In this document: positions 1-11,700 of the stretch, one piece after another
Position numbering within the stretch: the stretch's first letter is position 1
How the letters are laid out: every line of letters begins with the position of its first letter
From: Hyalella azteca
Lineage: Eukaryota; Arthropoda; Malacostraca; Amphipoda; Hyalellidae
DNA: 64,000 nucleotides
Assembly: GCF_000764305.2 (NCBI RefSeq)
Contig: NW_025931949.1
Span: forward strand, 1 to 64,000
Direction of reading: 5' to 3'
Notes under the pieces: generated by a model
Seen by the model: the letters and a program-made list of their open reading frames with translations, nothing else
Databases searched by the model: none
What the model was told of the DNA's origin: nothing
Translations under genes and position numbers: made by a program

Positions 1-2
1 AA

Positions 3-188
3 GAGATATTTGGAAAACGTGTGGATGATGAGGGAGAGGAGGAGGATGTTATGAGTGGGGTCTTGAGGAATGGAGGGTTGAGAGAGGGGAGGGTGGGAAG
101 ACGTGTGAACGTGCCGAATTGTTTTAGTACGTGGTTTTACTTTTTTGCGATTGTCAAATTTTTATATTTTTTCTTAGGACAGCTGTGA
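3..188 (+). CDS. possible truncated terminal exon at the window edge
   Basis: A frame is open from the left edge to a TGA at 186-188. The first ~120 bases are purine/G-rich and encode a charged stretch (Glu/Arg/Gly rich), unlike the AT-rich DNA that follows. It could be the 3' end of a gene lying to the left of the window. The second half (after about 125) reads as hydrophobic AT-rich codons and may be intronic or untranslated. No domain is recognisable and there is no start codon, so this is only a candidate. Confidence 0.13.
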   Translation, partial: EIFGKRVDDEGEEEDVMSGVLRNGGLREGRVGRRVNVPNCFSTWFYFFAIVKFLYFFLGQL

Positions 189-1317
189 ATATGGTATATT
201 TGAACTTTTTTGTTAACATAAGAGTGTGAACTTTTAATTTTTTTTGATGCTAGTAAAAGTTTTTAGGCAGCGTGTATGACCGATTTAAAGGTCGTGACCG
301 TAGGTCACCACGCACCCCAATTCCAATTCCAATTCCAGTAGTAGTAGTAGTAGTGGTAGTGCATAATGCGCCTCTGTCTATTAGGACAGGCACGGGAAAA
401 ATAATGTAACGGCATTCTGGACCTATTTGTTAATTAACTATTGATAAATAAATGTGCGATCTATCATACAATTGATCGAATGTTAAACGGATTTTGGATT
501 TGCATTTGAGAACAATGGAATAGTAAAAAGTTACACCAGTTTTATGTTTATTAACCCAAATAAATTTTACTTATGTGATCAAGAAGTGAATCATGGTTGC
601 CCGAAAGTCGACGCGGTCGCTGTCATTTTATCTCTAAGCACTATTAGTGATAGTAAAGTATTTTTATTGAATGTGGATTGGTGAGATACATCGAATAAGT
701 GATTAATTTGCAATATTTCATCACTCCACACTCACTGTGCTGTATACTCTGGGAGATATGTGCGTTAAACCTCCAAAGCCTACAGATCTTATTGCTATAT
801 TATTAACGAGTTCAAACTGTTTGTGTTGAGTGTAGGGTCAAGATTTAGATTACATTCGTGATTGATGCATCATATTCTATAACTTCGCCTTCTTTGTTCC
901 GGATAATTTCCAAAATATATATTATTTAACCTCCAAAATCTGATGCGGTCATTGTGTCCTAATATATGCATGCACTATTGACAAGGGCTACGGTAAGTGT
1001 TTACGTCGCGTGCATAGTGATGATTTACATTGAATAAGTGATATTTGTACCTTATTTTATAATTCCGCTTTGTCTGTTTTAAGTATTTGTTGAGATATAA
1101 GCGCTGAACCTCCGAAACGTGACGCGGTCGCAGTCATTGCAGCCTTGAGCAGTATTAGGGGGTAGCCTAATACTGCTCATAATATTAATATTATTATGAA
1201 CAATATTTCATAATATTAATAATATTAATATTATTATTATATATAATAATATTGATAATATAATATATATAATAATATTTTGTAATAATAATATTATAAA
1301 CAATATTCAACCACTAG
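189..1317. other. intergenic, AT-rich; includes a perfect hairpin at 1147-1178
   Basis: No exon is supported here. At 1147-1159 GAGCAGTATTAGG is followed after a six-base loop by its exact complement at 1166-1178, giving a 13-bp stem. It is followed at 1180-1305 by almost pure A/T built from AATATT-type words. Confidence 0.6.
337..360. repeat. (AGT)n microsatellite
   Basis: Seven AGT units and one variant GGT, directly after a short run of CAATTC-like repeats. Confidence 0.85.
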
Positions 1318-1550
1318 GCAGGGTTGCCCAGTGGTTAAAGTTCAGAGTACCAGGATTGGAGCAGATAGCTGTGGGTTCGATCCCAGCTCTGTGCGCCAGT
1401 TTCTGGTAAGAATCGGCAAGGAGGCCGGGGGGTTAAGCGAAGCAGAATTGTAGCAGTGAGTTGCAAGTTCAAGGCCGCAAAATGCTGTGAATGTTCTGCG
1501 ATGTCAAAAATCGGCGACAGGCCTACGGCCTACTAAACGCTGAAACCGCT
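1318..1550 (+). mobile_element. tRNA-derived SINE (family A), full-length copy
   Basis: The head looks like an RNA polymerase III promoter: a box-A-like TTGCCCAGTGG at 1324-1334 and a box-B GGTTCGATCCC at 1374-1384, about 40 bases apart as in tRNA genes. The body ends in a conserved 3' part (AATCGGCGACAGGCCTACGG, then CGCTGAAACCGCTATTA). The same body recurs at 15535-15710 with an internal deletion and an (ATT)n tail, and a short 3' end recurs reversed at 45909-45966. A tRNA-type head, a unique body and a simple-repeat tail define a SINE. The source tRNA cannot be identified because the acceptor stem is degenerate. Confidence 0.78.
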
Positions 1551-4500
1551 ATTATAGCGAATTCTATTTTTTTGTCTAGTGATGATGCTCATTGGAAAAA
1601 GCTTAATATTTTGAATATTTAATCACATTGCACTCAGGGTTTTATGTGCTCCTGGAGATATGACAGTCGAACTTGTAAAACGAGACAATAGATAGGTCTG
1701 TTTCAAACGCGGTGAATCAAGCATCTTGAGCTAATAGAATATTAAAGCTTGGGGTTATTTTCGTACCAGTGATTTATAGTGATATTCTTTAGTTACTAAA
1801 AATATGAAAACATCCGGATTCTCTGCAGCATTCGATGGATCTTTGCACGCCACATGTATTGCACTTCGGTATTTCCAGTATTTACGTGTATTACATCGGA
1901 TTCTTGGACAGACGAGGTCATTTATGAAACAAATTTTTCTGGCTTCTCCGCAGCTCCAAGCGTTCTATAGAATATATAAATCATTTAGTGAGACAAATTT
2001 ATCATTCATATGGAAACGCTTAAGAAGAAACATAGCGCAAGCAAACAATCGGTAAAGTAGAAATCTAGATGGCAGTTATTCAGGTGTTGAACAACCTTTT
2101 ACTTAACGCGTAGTGAATCTCTTGCACACGTGGTGAAAATAACTGGTATCATTTTATTTAAGCCTCAGAGATTTCTTCAATGCAGCCCCACGATAGGATG
2201 GTCTAGAGTAAAACTGTTGCCACGAGCCGTAGGCAAATGAGCCAAATAGTACAAAAAATGAATAGCAAATGGAATGTAGCCGTGAAAGACTATATTTTCT
2301 ATTCAATGGATGTATTGTCTTCAGAGGCTTGCGGCTGCTAAGACACGAATTGTCGTATTAACACTAATTATTGGAAGCTTCGTAATTGGTGGGAGGTATC
2401 GTTTTTGTCCACGCTGAGCTGGGCAGCATTGGTCACCGATAGGCAACCCTATTTTAGTGGCGCATTTGCTGATGCTAGTTCTGAAAGTCATATATCTTAA
2501 CCTTTTTGATCATTTTTACTCGGCATTTTACATCTTCCGACTAGCGGAAGATAGGTTAAAATTCAAGACTTGAGGTTGAAAGTTGATATTGTGATAGGAA
2601 AACATTTTATTTCAATTGATTTGCAACAAATCAGAAGATTGAATTTAAATTTCGTTTTATATTATTTTCATTATCAGGACCCCAACTCAGAACCCTTGGG
2701 ATAATCTGTCTATTAATTTTATTCGCTTCGAAGGGTTTAAATAAGTGCATTTCGGGTCACTTCTTATTAAAATCGATTTCTGTAAAACAAACATATAATG
2801 GTAAAAATAATTGCTTACAAATTAATATTGCACACGGTATTATAAAACTAATTAAAACACTTTGTTGCGAGTATGAACACATCAAGGACCTAAAACGACT
2901 GTATATTCTCTGAACATAATTCCAAACAAAAATACGTTCCATATATTCCCATCAACTAATCAAGTCACGAGACAGCATCGAACTAAATCCAACACGTAGC
3001 TTAAAATCGACTATAACTAAGTTGCATACGACACATAATCAACAAGCGGAAAATTTATTAATTTATATAAAGAACTTTAAAGTCAACTTATAACAATGAG
3101 TTGAGCAATTCGAAATACAACAATTATCATTATTATTTCAACATTATTATAAATTAAAATTATTTTAAAAAATAAATTAAAAAAAAGCAGTAATAAATTA
3201 TAATTTATTTTAGGAATTCAACGAACTTGTACTCTTACCCTTAACTAAAGATTTAAACTCAAGTTAAACTTGAGCTTCCTCGATGGTGTACACGATCAAA
3301 CGCGCTTCTAACGTTCATGAGATATTTTACGAAATCCTTCGCTGAGAATGCTTACGGTATGTTTACTCTTCACCAACTCAAGCAGGTGGTAAACAATCTA
3401 TGATTCTCACAATTCTTAGAACATACGTTTTTCACATCTCAATTTTAAATACCTCGTGATTGTCTGGGAACTAATGTTTCAGGGAGTAAAGCTTCGGGGG
3501 TTATTTAGGGAGATCACGGTTATGAAAAATTGATTGAGTTAAAAATTAAATTTGGGGATCCATGAAGTTGGTATCAGATTCAATCGCTGTTTAACGATTG
3601 AATCTGAAATAGTACTGCATTCTTAGATTTATGCTGGCTGTCACATGCCTATCAGTCCCCGTCACAGTTAAACCTACTTCATACTGGTTGTAAAAACCGA
3701 TTGCATTATACTGATGGTGTTATTTGGTTACGTTCTTTTTTCACATGTTAAGTTGTGGAAGGGATTAAAAATGTCTAGAGATGCTTTGTTCCAAATCGCC
3801 TCAAGTAAAATTAATATTCGATTTCACTCACTAATTTTTTTGCCGATCACTCCGAGCTACTAACATTTTAAATTTTCATGCAAGAGAGTTAGGGACAGAC
3901 AAAATATGATCAGAAAAAACTCAAGACAATGCTAGTTCCGTGCCAAGCTCAGGGAGTGTATGATTCTATTGGAAGTTTTAGCATTCAATAATTTATATAA
4001 TTAATCTTCCTGATCGGATAAGAATTTACCCACGCTAGTCATGAATAGTAACAAATCAATTAGGGTGAAATTGTCGTACACAAATTGAAAATCATTTGTG
4101 TTAATAAATACTGGCAAAATCTTAAACTAATCGTAATTTATGCTTGTATGAACGGTAGTTGTGCACTATGAACGAGAGATTAACTGTTGGGGGCACGTGT
4201 GCACCTTACTACATAGGCATCAAATGGCCATGCATTCTGTATGAGGCCATTGATGTACGTGCGGATGAGGTGCCGATGTAAACGGTGCAACCGCCTGACA
4301 TCATCTATGCTTGCAGTGCCTTGTTGGAGGGGCGCCACTGCAGTGCCGTGCGTGAAGCAGAGCAGTCATGTTCATTTCATAGTGGAACATCAGATGAAAC
4401 TTACGAAGAGCGGTGTGAAGTTTTTGTTTTTAATCAATAAAGTTACGTTCTAGTTATGACAACGATTGAAATGCGCTTTTAAACTCGGCATGGGTCACGT

Positions 4501-5026
4501 GACCTTGCGTGATGAGGAAGGAACGAAGGGTCGCGGCAAAACCTGTGCATCTGCCGAACTTTGTTTACTCATGTAATAGCTCACCGCACTTACCATGGCT
4601 CTTTATAGGACTTGTGCTTCCCATCGAGCGCACGGCACAATTTAAACTATGAAAAGCTCTGAACTTCAAATTAACTGAAAGTTTCCTATAACATAATTTA
4701 ACTGTTCATAATTACGCTTCAATATTCACACCGATTAACAGTAGCAATTTATTCCTTACTGACGGCGAGTGCTTGTTTCGTATGTGTTTGAGTAAAGAAT
4801 TTTTTTTTCTGTTGAACATTTCATCAGTGCTAACCTTCAACTTCTTTCTTAAGATGTAAGTGAAAATAAACTTTATAGAAATTAAACTGTTTATCAAAGA
4901 ATCAAGCCAATTCCGATTTCGGTGATGTTCATGTCAAAGCACGATCTAGAGCCTGCGCAGTCCAGACTCTCCAGTCAGCAAGATGCCGCGGTTTTGAGGC
5001 TCTGTTAAGATATTAAACACATGTAC
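1551..5026. other. intergenic, no supported gene
   Basis: Short ORFs (for example 1804-2055 and 4241-4453) have no flanking splice sites of note, no recognisable motif and no codon-use signal. A run at 3120-3220 is nearly pure A/T. Confidence 0.5.
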
Positions 5027-5027
5027 A

Positions 5028-5602
5028 AAATAAAATACTTAAAAAAAACTTTTTAAAAAACCACGTTTTTCTTGTGGACTAAAAAGTAGAAAATAAATTA
5101 TGGCTTGCCCAAAAAAACGTGTGTCGGGCAGATTTATGATTAAAGCGAAAAGCACACAACACACGAATTTTGGAAATTTGATGGTGAAAAGTCCACAAGA
5201 AAAACGTGGTTTTTTAAAAAGTTTTTTTTAAGTATTTTATTTTCTCCTTTTTAGTCCGTTGCTACACATGAAAAACGTTGTTGCGACTTGCGAGCCAATT
5301 TACTTGCCTTGACGTACGTATCGATGATACGCAGCGTAAGCGCCTGCTCGTCTATAACGTAAGCGCCCACACGTCATACTATATATATACTATTTATATA
5401 TACTTTACTCAATTAAGCCAATTTAGGTCTCTAATTGCTAGTTTTTATGATTGTATCTGAAATTGTTAGGCGAAAATAGCCTGCATGCCGAATTTCAGAT
5501 CTCTAGAGCAATCAGAAGTGGGCTAATTTTCGTTGTCAATGTTAACCACAAACAAACAAATAAACAAACAAACAAACAAACGCGAAGCTAAGCTAAGAAT
5601 AA
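5028..5602. mobile_element. foldback-type element, copy I (arms shortened)
   Basis: The left arm at 5031-5098 (words AAAAACTTTTTAAAAAACCA and TTTTTCTTGTGGACT) is repeated inverted at 5192-5245. A unique part to 5602 follows, ending in a (CAAA)n run and GCGAAGCTAAGCTAAG. An almost identical unit follows immediately in tandem (copy II). The 3' unique part contains a motif around GAAATTGTTAGGC / GCATGCCGAATTTCAGA shared with a distant copy at 58372-58880, which supports a dispersed element rather than a local satellite. Confidence 0.65.
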
Positions 5603-6232
5603 AATACTTAAAAAAAACTTTTTAAAAAACCACGTTTTTCTTGTGGACTAAAAAGTAGAAAATAAATTATGGCTTGCCCAAAAAAACGTGTGTCGGGCAG
5701 ATTTATGATTAAAGCGAAAAGCACACAACACACGAATTTTGGAAATTTGATGGTGAACGTACAGCCCAACCCACGTTTTTTGGGGCGAGACATAATTTAT
5801 TTTCTACTTTTTAGTCCACAAGAAAAACGTGGTTTTTTTAAAAAGTTTTTTTTTAAGTATTTTATTTTCTCCTTTTTTTTAGTCCGTTGCTACACATGAA
5901 AAACGTTGTTGCGAGCCAATTTACTTGCCTTGACGTACGTATCGATGATACGCAGCGTTAGCGCCTGCTCGTCTATAACGTGAGCGCCCGCACGTCATAC
6001 TATATATATATACTATATATATACTTTACTCAATTAAATTAATTTCGGTCTCTAATTACTAGTTTTTATGATTGTATCTGAAATTGTTAGGCGAAAATAG
6101 CCTGCATGCCGAATTTCAGATCTCTAGAACAATCAGAAGTGGGCTAATTTTCGTTGTCAATGTTAACAACAAACAAACAAACAAATAAACAAACAAACAA
6201 ACAAACAAACGCGAAGCTAAGCTAAGAAAAAC
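5603..6232. mobile_element. foldback-type element, copy II (long palindrome intact)
   Basis: Tandem duplicate of copy I. Here the palindrome is longer: the left arm at 5600-5735 is matched by an inverted right arm at about 5752-5870, so the short ORFs on the two strands are near mirror images (one starts MACPKKR, the other MSRPKKR). Copy I has lost the inner right arm. These ORFs are products of the palindrome, not genes. The unit ends with a (CAAA)n run at 6170-6209. Confidence 0.68.
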
Positions 6233-8775
6233 GTTTTAATAAAAACGTGTTAATGAATCGTTATAGTTGTAGATTTTTAATTAGTTCCTGCAATATTTTT
6301 GTAGTTGAAAGTATACTTAGAATTCATCCATTAATTTGTCGAACTTTTCCTTGCTGAATGAACTCGGATAAAAAGAAATGCTTGCCCAGACCAAGCAGTA
6401 CATTGGAAACGGTAAACAACGCTGTCAAAGTTGACGGATTACCGATGCTGTTGAAGGAAATTTCGCTTTTCTGATGAGCAATGCAGGCGATACAGACGCT
6501 GACGCGAGACTCGAGAATTCGCTGAGACAGTTTATTTTGAGTCCATAATTCAGTAAGTCTCGCACGGGCTGCAGCCTCATGTCTTCGAAGAAAACAGAAG
6601 TATCTTCTACTAAATAACGAATATAAAAAAGAATAACCTATTAATATTTTTATCTAGAAGGATGCATTTAAGGTCTTATACGGCGAAAATGAATTCAAGT
6701 TTGGTATTGAATGACATTAGAACAATAAAAATGTATGGCAGAAAGGAATAGTTTAAATTTTAGTATTAAACATGTGTAATCTAGTGATTGAATTAGCGAT
6801 ACCCTCGTTTAACATGAAAGACCAGAAACGTTTATATGAATGGCATTACTGCTCTATAGCTCTGCTTGTTTGTTTCGGTAGAGATTCTGATGAATTGTTA
6901 GTCGAAGAAGCTGAATGATCATTTAAAAGTTATTGGATTTTATTAAAATTAAATCTGTTAGCTTTTATATCAACTTCAAAAGATAAAATCTGACAGCTTT
7001 CCGAATTTAATGGAACGAAGATACGCAGATCATCAAATTGCTGATATTGCTTCCAGATGAAGCTGTATCTAAGGTACCACGTCTCATTATTTGCTTGGGT
7101 CATAATCGTGCCAGGTTATTTTCTGACGACGAATTATCGATTGACATCAGTTGCATTCGTGATGACATATGTGCGCATTTATTTTTAACTAAATTAAATG
7201 AAAATGGTTTTCTCGAACTATTGTAAAGGAAACGGTACAGCAGAAATTAGTATCCATTAAGCCTTATTTACATTGCATTAGCGTCTTTCAAGCAATACAT
7301 TTTTAGACCAGTTCTATAGCGAGATAACGTTTTCTGAAATTCGTGTAATTATGAATACGTTTGATCATCTTATAAAATTGGAGAAATGCGCCTCGATATT
7401 TCTTGTTAATCCTTTGGAGGACTTGTTTTTGGTCGTGTTAAGGTTTTTGTTTCATAATATTTCAATTTAAAAAATTTTCACCATGCAAAAATCTCGGTAA
7501 ATAGTGTGTGCAGAATCAAACAAGATTCACTTGAATTTAACAAAATAAACATTGCTCAGATGTTAAGTTTAATTGTAATTTGGCTTAAGCTACCATGAGA
7601 GTACAGTCACCGAGATGGGTTGATCGATGACAAGAACGGTAAATTCGAAGTAAGTTGCACTGTGTGCAATTGTGCATGCTCCAATTTATTAGCGGCCAAC
7701 GATCGTCACTTCCCTTAAACTCAATACGTCATTCAGCAATCAAAATGGTATTGAATTCCGAGAATAAAAACTCAGTAAATGCTAATATGAAGCTACCATG
7801 CCATATATTGAAAAAGAATATTGACCACTCACTTGATACCAGTGGTAGTTCACACAAGACAAAAGATAAGGCAGCTTTATCTTAGCGTCAGAGACAAGGC
7901 TGCCTTATCTCTGACGCTGGATTGATTGGATATTCCTCACAGTTACGTTGCCAGCTGTCGATATTGAAGGTTCTGTGTTAGCGTAAGATCTAAATGGTTT
8001 GAAATTTTTTTATATTTCAAGAGGGGAAAATAAGACAAACTTGCAATCGCACACTCTAGAGCTGCACCATGGACAATGTATATCAGCAAGACAGTGTCGA
8101 CTGATTTGTTGAGTAGCTGTGATTAGTCTTGCTGTTACAACTGTTTACTGAGCATCTCATCTATTGTTCGAATAGGAAGCTACACATTCATGGAAATTTG
8201 GACTAAGACGATGCAAATTCCGAACAAATTGTAAATGTCATCAATGTGTTTTAATTATATTATAGGTAATGAAGGCTAGAGACCAAGTAGAAAGAAAAAT
8301 GTAATCAAAGTACTCCGTCGAAGGACGAGGTCTGTTATCAATGTGCCACGCATGCAGTGCATTCATCGTATATAACGCTTTGTTGGCGCGATGGCCAACG
8401 GTCATTGTATTCGGATTGCCGAGTTGTTGCGGATGAATTTGATGGTTATGTAGCTACATGATGCAGAAAAAACTGCTGTCCACTTCGGAGGATTATTGAA
8501 GTATTTTTGCAAGTTATTAGTGCGCATAAACGAAGAGTTGAGGATATGAATAATTTCACGAATTTGTTATCTAACAGTAATTGGTGAAAACTTTTTATTT
8601 TGTAACTAATCTGGCGACATTTTTGATCAAGTTTACTTTAGACTAATGTAATTTTGAGTACAACAAACAATATTTTGAAAGCGTAACTGTAAGCAATGTT
8701 TCTTTAATGAAATAATTGATTCTGAAATTTAAAAAAATAAAACCAACACTTTAAGCTCGTGTCTCTCCCTGACAG
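6233..8775. other. intergenic upstream of the beta-helix gene
   Basis: No exon supported. It contains the interleaved inverted repeats at 7865-7918 (separate entry). A likely 5'-UTR splice acceptor (CCCTGACAG) ends at 8775, 20 bases before the start codon of the next gene, so a non-coding first exon probably lies somewhere in this stretch. Confidence 0.45.
7865..7918. repeat. two interleaved inverted repeats (pseudoknot-like topology)
   Basis: GATAAGGCAGC (7865-7875) pairs with GCTGCCTTATC (about 7899-7909), and AGCGTCAGAGA (7884-7894) pairs with TCTCTGACGCT (7908-7918). The two stems interleave rather than nest. Confidence 0.6.
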
Positions 8776-8795
8776 GGTTTATTTGAGCGGAAATC

Positions 8796-11700
8796 ATGAA
8801 GCAGTTAATATTCATATTCATTGCAACTTTCACTGCATTGGGACTTGCCGTTAGTGGAGAATATGATGAAACTGGCCTTTTTCAGCAACCAGCGCTCGGA
8901 GTTCCGATTCTCAAAGTAGAAACATCGAACCCTTACTGCAACTTCAGACGCATGTTCGGACCTGTCTGCAATATGACTGGATTCAGCGGGGTGAGAACTA
9001 CTGTAATAAATGCCTCAATGCATGTACTGGTTAAATGGAATGCAATGGTATGACTCATATGCTGCGGTTAAAGCGCATGATGTTCAGTAACTTCCAATGT
9101 TTGGAACCGGGAGAATGCAGTTGTGGAATAAGAATCAGAATGGTCTGGGATGATGAGCAGACAAGTTTCTAAGAGATAAGTTCAAATATTTCTACGATAT
9201 ACTTTATTATTATTAATTGATATTTCAGTCGGAAAATTAATAAATTATTGATATTTCTGTCGGAGAATCGAATAAACGCTCCTTTTGTTAGAGGATAATA
9301 AACGTATCCATGCCCCGATGAAAGTTATAAACAATTTTTCAGATCCTAATGATTGATTCTGGCTTGCAATTGCCCGATGCGCTCGAGATTTCCGTTACAA
9401 AAGCTGACATGGTTGTCATGAATCCTGTATGTGTGCCGTGGATCAAGGCTTACGAGGTACAAGACTTCACAACTATTTGGCACAAGGTAAGAAAAAAGAA
9501 CTTTTTTGTTCGTTCTGAGCTTTTGAATCGATCAAAAGAATTACAATTTGACTCCAAGCAGTCGCGTAAAATGTAACAGTACATGTAGCGTTTCTAACAT
9601 TAGTATAGTAGTAGTATAGTATCTTCGGCATTGAAGAATAGGCTAGGATACGCCTGTCGTCGATTCTTGTACTTTTCTTGACTAGACAACATTATCTTAG
9701 AGTGTAGTGGTTTTAAAATTTATTATTACAGCTTAATGTAATCAGGAATAAACGAAAATTTAACGAAACATCTCACTAAATCAGTGAATTTTACAGTCAG
9801 CAGAAACCGCAAAGGAAAGAAATTGTCGAACTTGGCTTCGCGTCATTGATTCCCACGTCTCGACTCTGAAGTCGGGAATCCACGACGTCAGTTTGATAAA
9901 CTCATCAGTCGACACGATAAACCTGGCAAACCTTCGAGACTTTATGGCAATGTCCTCAAACCTTTCAGTTATTGAACATTTAGACTGGCGAGGGTACAGA
10001 GGAATGATTGCCTTATCCAACATCAGCACAATATTCCGAATCGAAAGCAACGACAATTTAACAATCGGTGAATCGCACATTGGTAAAATAGCTCAAAATG
10101 GATTCGTTTTTAATGGGCGTGAAATGATCATCAACCAAACCATCTTCAATGAAGTCGATTACAATGGCATTTGGCTTAACAGCGGAGTGATCAAAATCGA
10201 AAACACCATACTTCAGGATGTCAAAAAAGATGGAATTATCCTAGGCCAGGACGTCAGAGTCATAATGAAAAACGTGACGATTGAAAAATGCCAGAAGCCT
10301 TGCGTGCAGATTTATAATATGCGGTATTTTGAACATAAAAATTTTGAGGTGAACGGGAAACCATTCGAGGAGGATGCCGATGTCGTTAACTTTGCTTGGG
10401 AGGAACTTTCTGCTGAAGTAAAATCGCTCGATTCCGATGAACATTGCCGGGGAGAGAGCGAGGGTTTGTCGTGTGACTTCAATTATACAAATGAGGTAAG
10501 TTGTTCGTTGGCGTGAATAAAAAGTCAATAAAGGAAGCGATGAAAATAATTTAGAGCAATAATTTATGACGTTTATTTACGCGGTAACATTTGTTGACTT
10601 CCAAATACATTGTTTCCATTGGTAACATTTGTTGTTTCCAAACTTGTACAGTTTTTAACTATTGGTAGTTGCTCTTTGTTTTGAAATTTTAAATCTTGAG
10701 AGTAAACTGAAATCGAATTCTTAAATTAATTTAATGTGAAATTGGAAGTTACAGCTGGTACGAGTTTATTTTGAAACGAATCATTCATTTCAATTAAAAA
10801 ATTCTATTTTCTGAAACTATTAACACGTTGGCCGCGATGTGCGCCATATATGTACACGCTGTACTTCTCAGAATCGCGATGTGTACACATGTGGTACATT
10901 CATATGAAAAATACATATTTTTCTAAAATCTTATTACTCTTTCAATTCAACCCTGAGCGATGTGCACCAAATGCGGCCACAAATTTTACGTGACACAATG
11001 ACAGAACATACCCCTGCAGAGCTGCACACAACTTTTCTCCTTGCTATCTGCCGGGTAACTGAAGATATACAAGTTTGAACCTATCGCCCGTACGGCATAC
11101 GGGCCAAATCAGCAATCGCGGCCAAAGTGTTAAGTTAGAAAACATTCACGCTTAAAATGACTGTGAAGAAGCTTCTCGTCTTGACAATGGCATCTCTGAT
11201 CTAGATCATAAAGGATGTTCATTTATTCCTATACGTTCAATTGTAATTTTTATTCACAACTTGCGCTTCTTTCAGACGGTGACTCTGACTCCGACCGATC
11301 AAATGACCGTCAAGCAATACAATATCAGTAATTCAATGGAATTGCACATCGTTGGAGCAAGTGCCTTGGACGTCATCGTTTACAATTCACACGCCATTTA
11401 CACTGAACTGACAAAAGAATTATTGAAAAACGAAAGTTCATTTGATGCTGGTGGTTCTCTGACAAGCTATAATTCAACGTTCGGAATAGTTCAAGCTGGA
11501 AATCTACGGCAACTAACGGCTCTCGACTCAAAACTCACGCAAATACACGCGGGCACGATAGAAAGAGTGACGTCGCAAAACTCGGCATTGCAAGTCAGGC
11601 GACTGAACGTTTCTGAGGAGGCGGAATTCAGCAATTCGGAGATCAGCATATTAAATGCAAACATAGATGGCTCTCTCCTTGCGAATTTTACGGTCTTTGG

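Noticed and set aside
5669..5899. ORFs MACPKKR (+) and MSRPKKR (-), 5608-5899
   Set aside because: Mirror-image products of the foldback palindrome, not genes.
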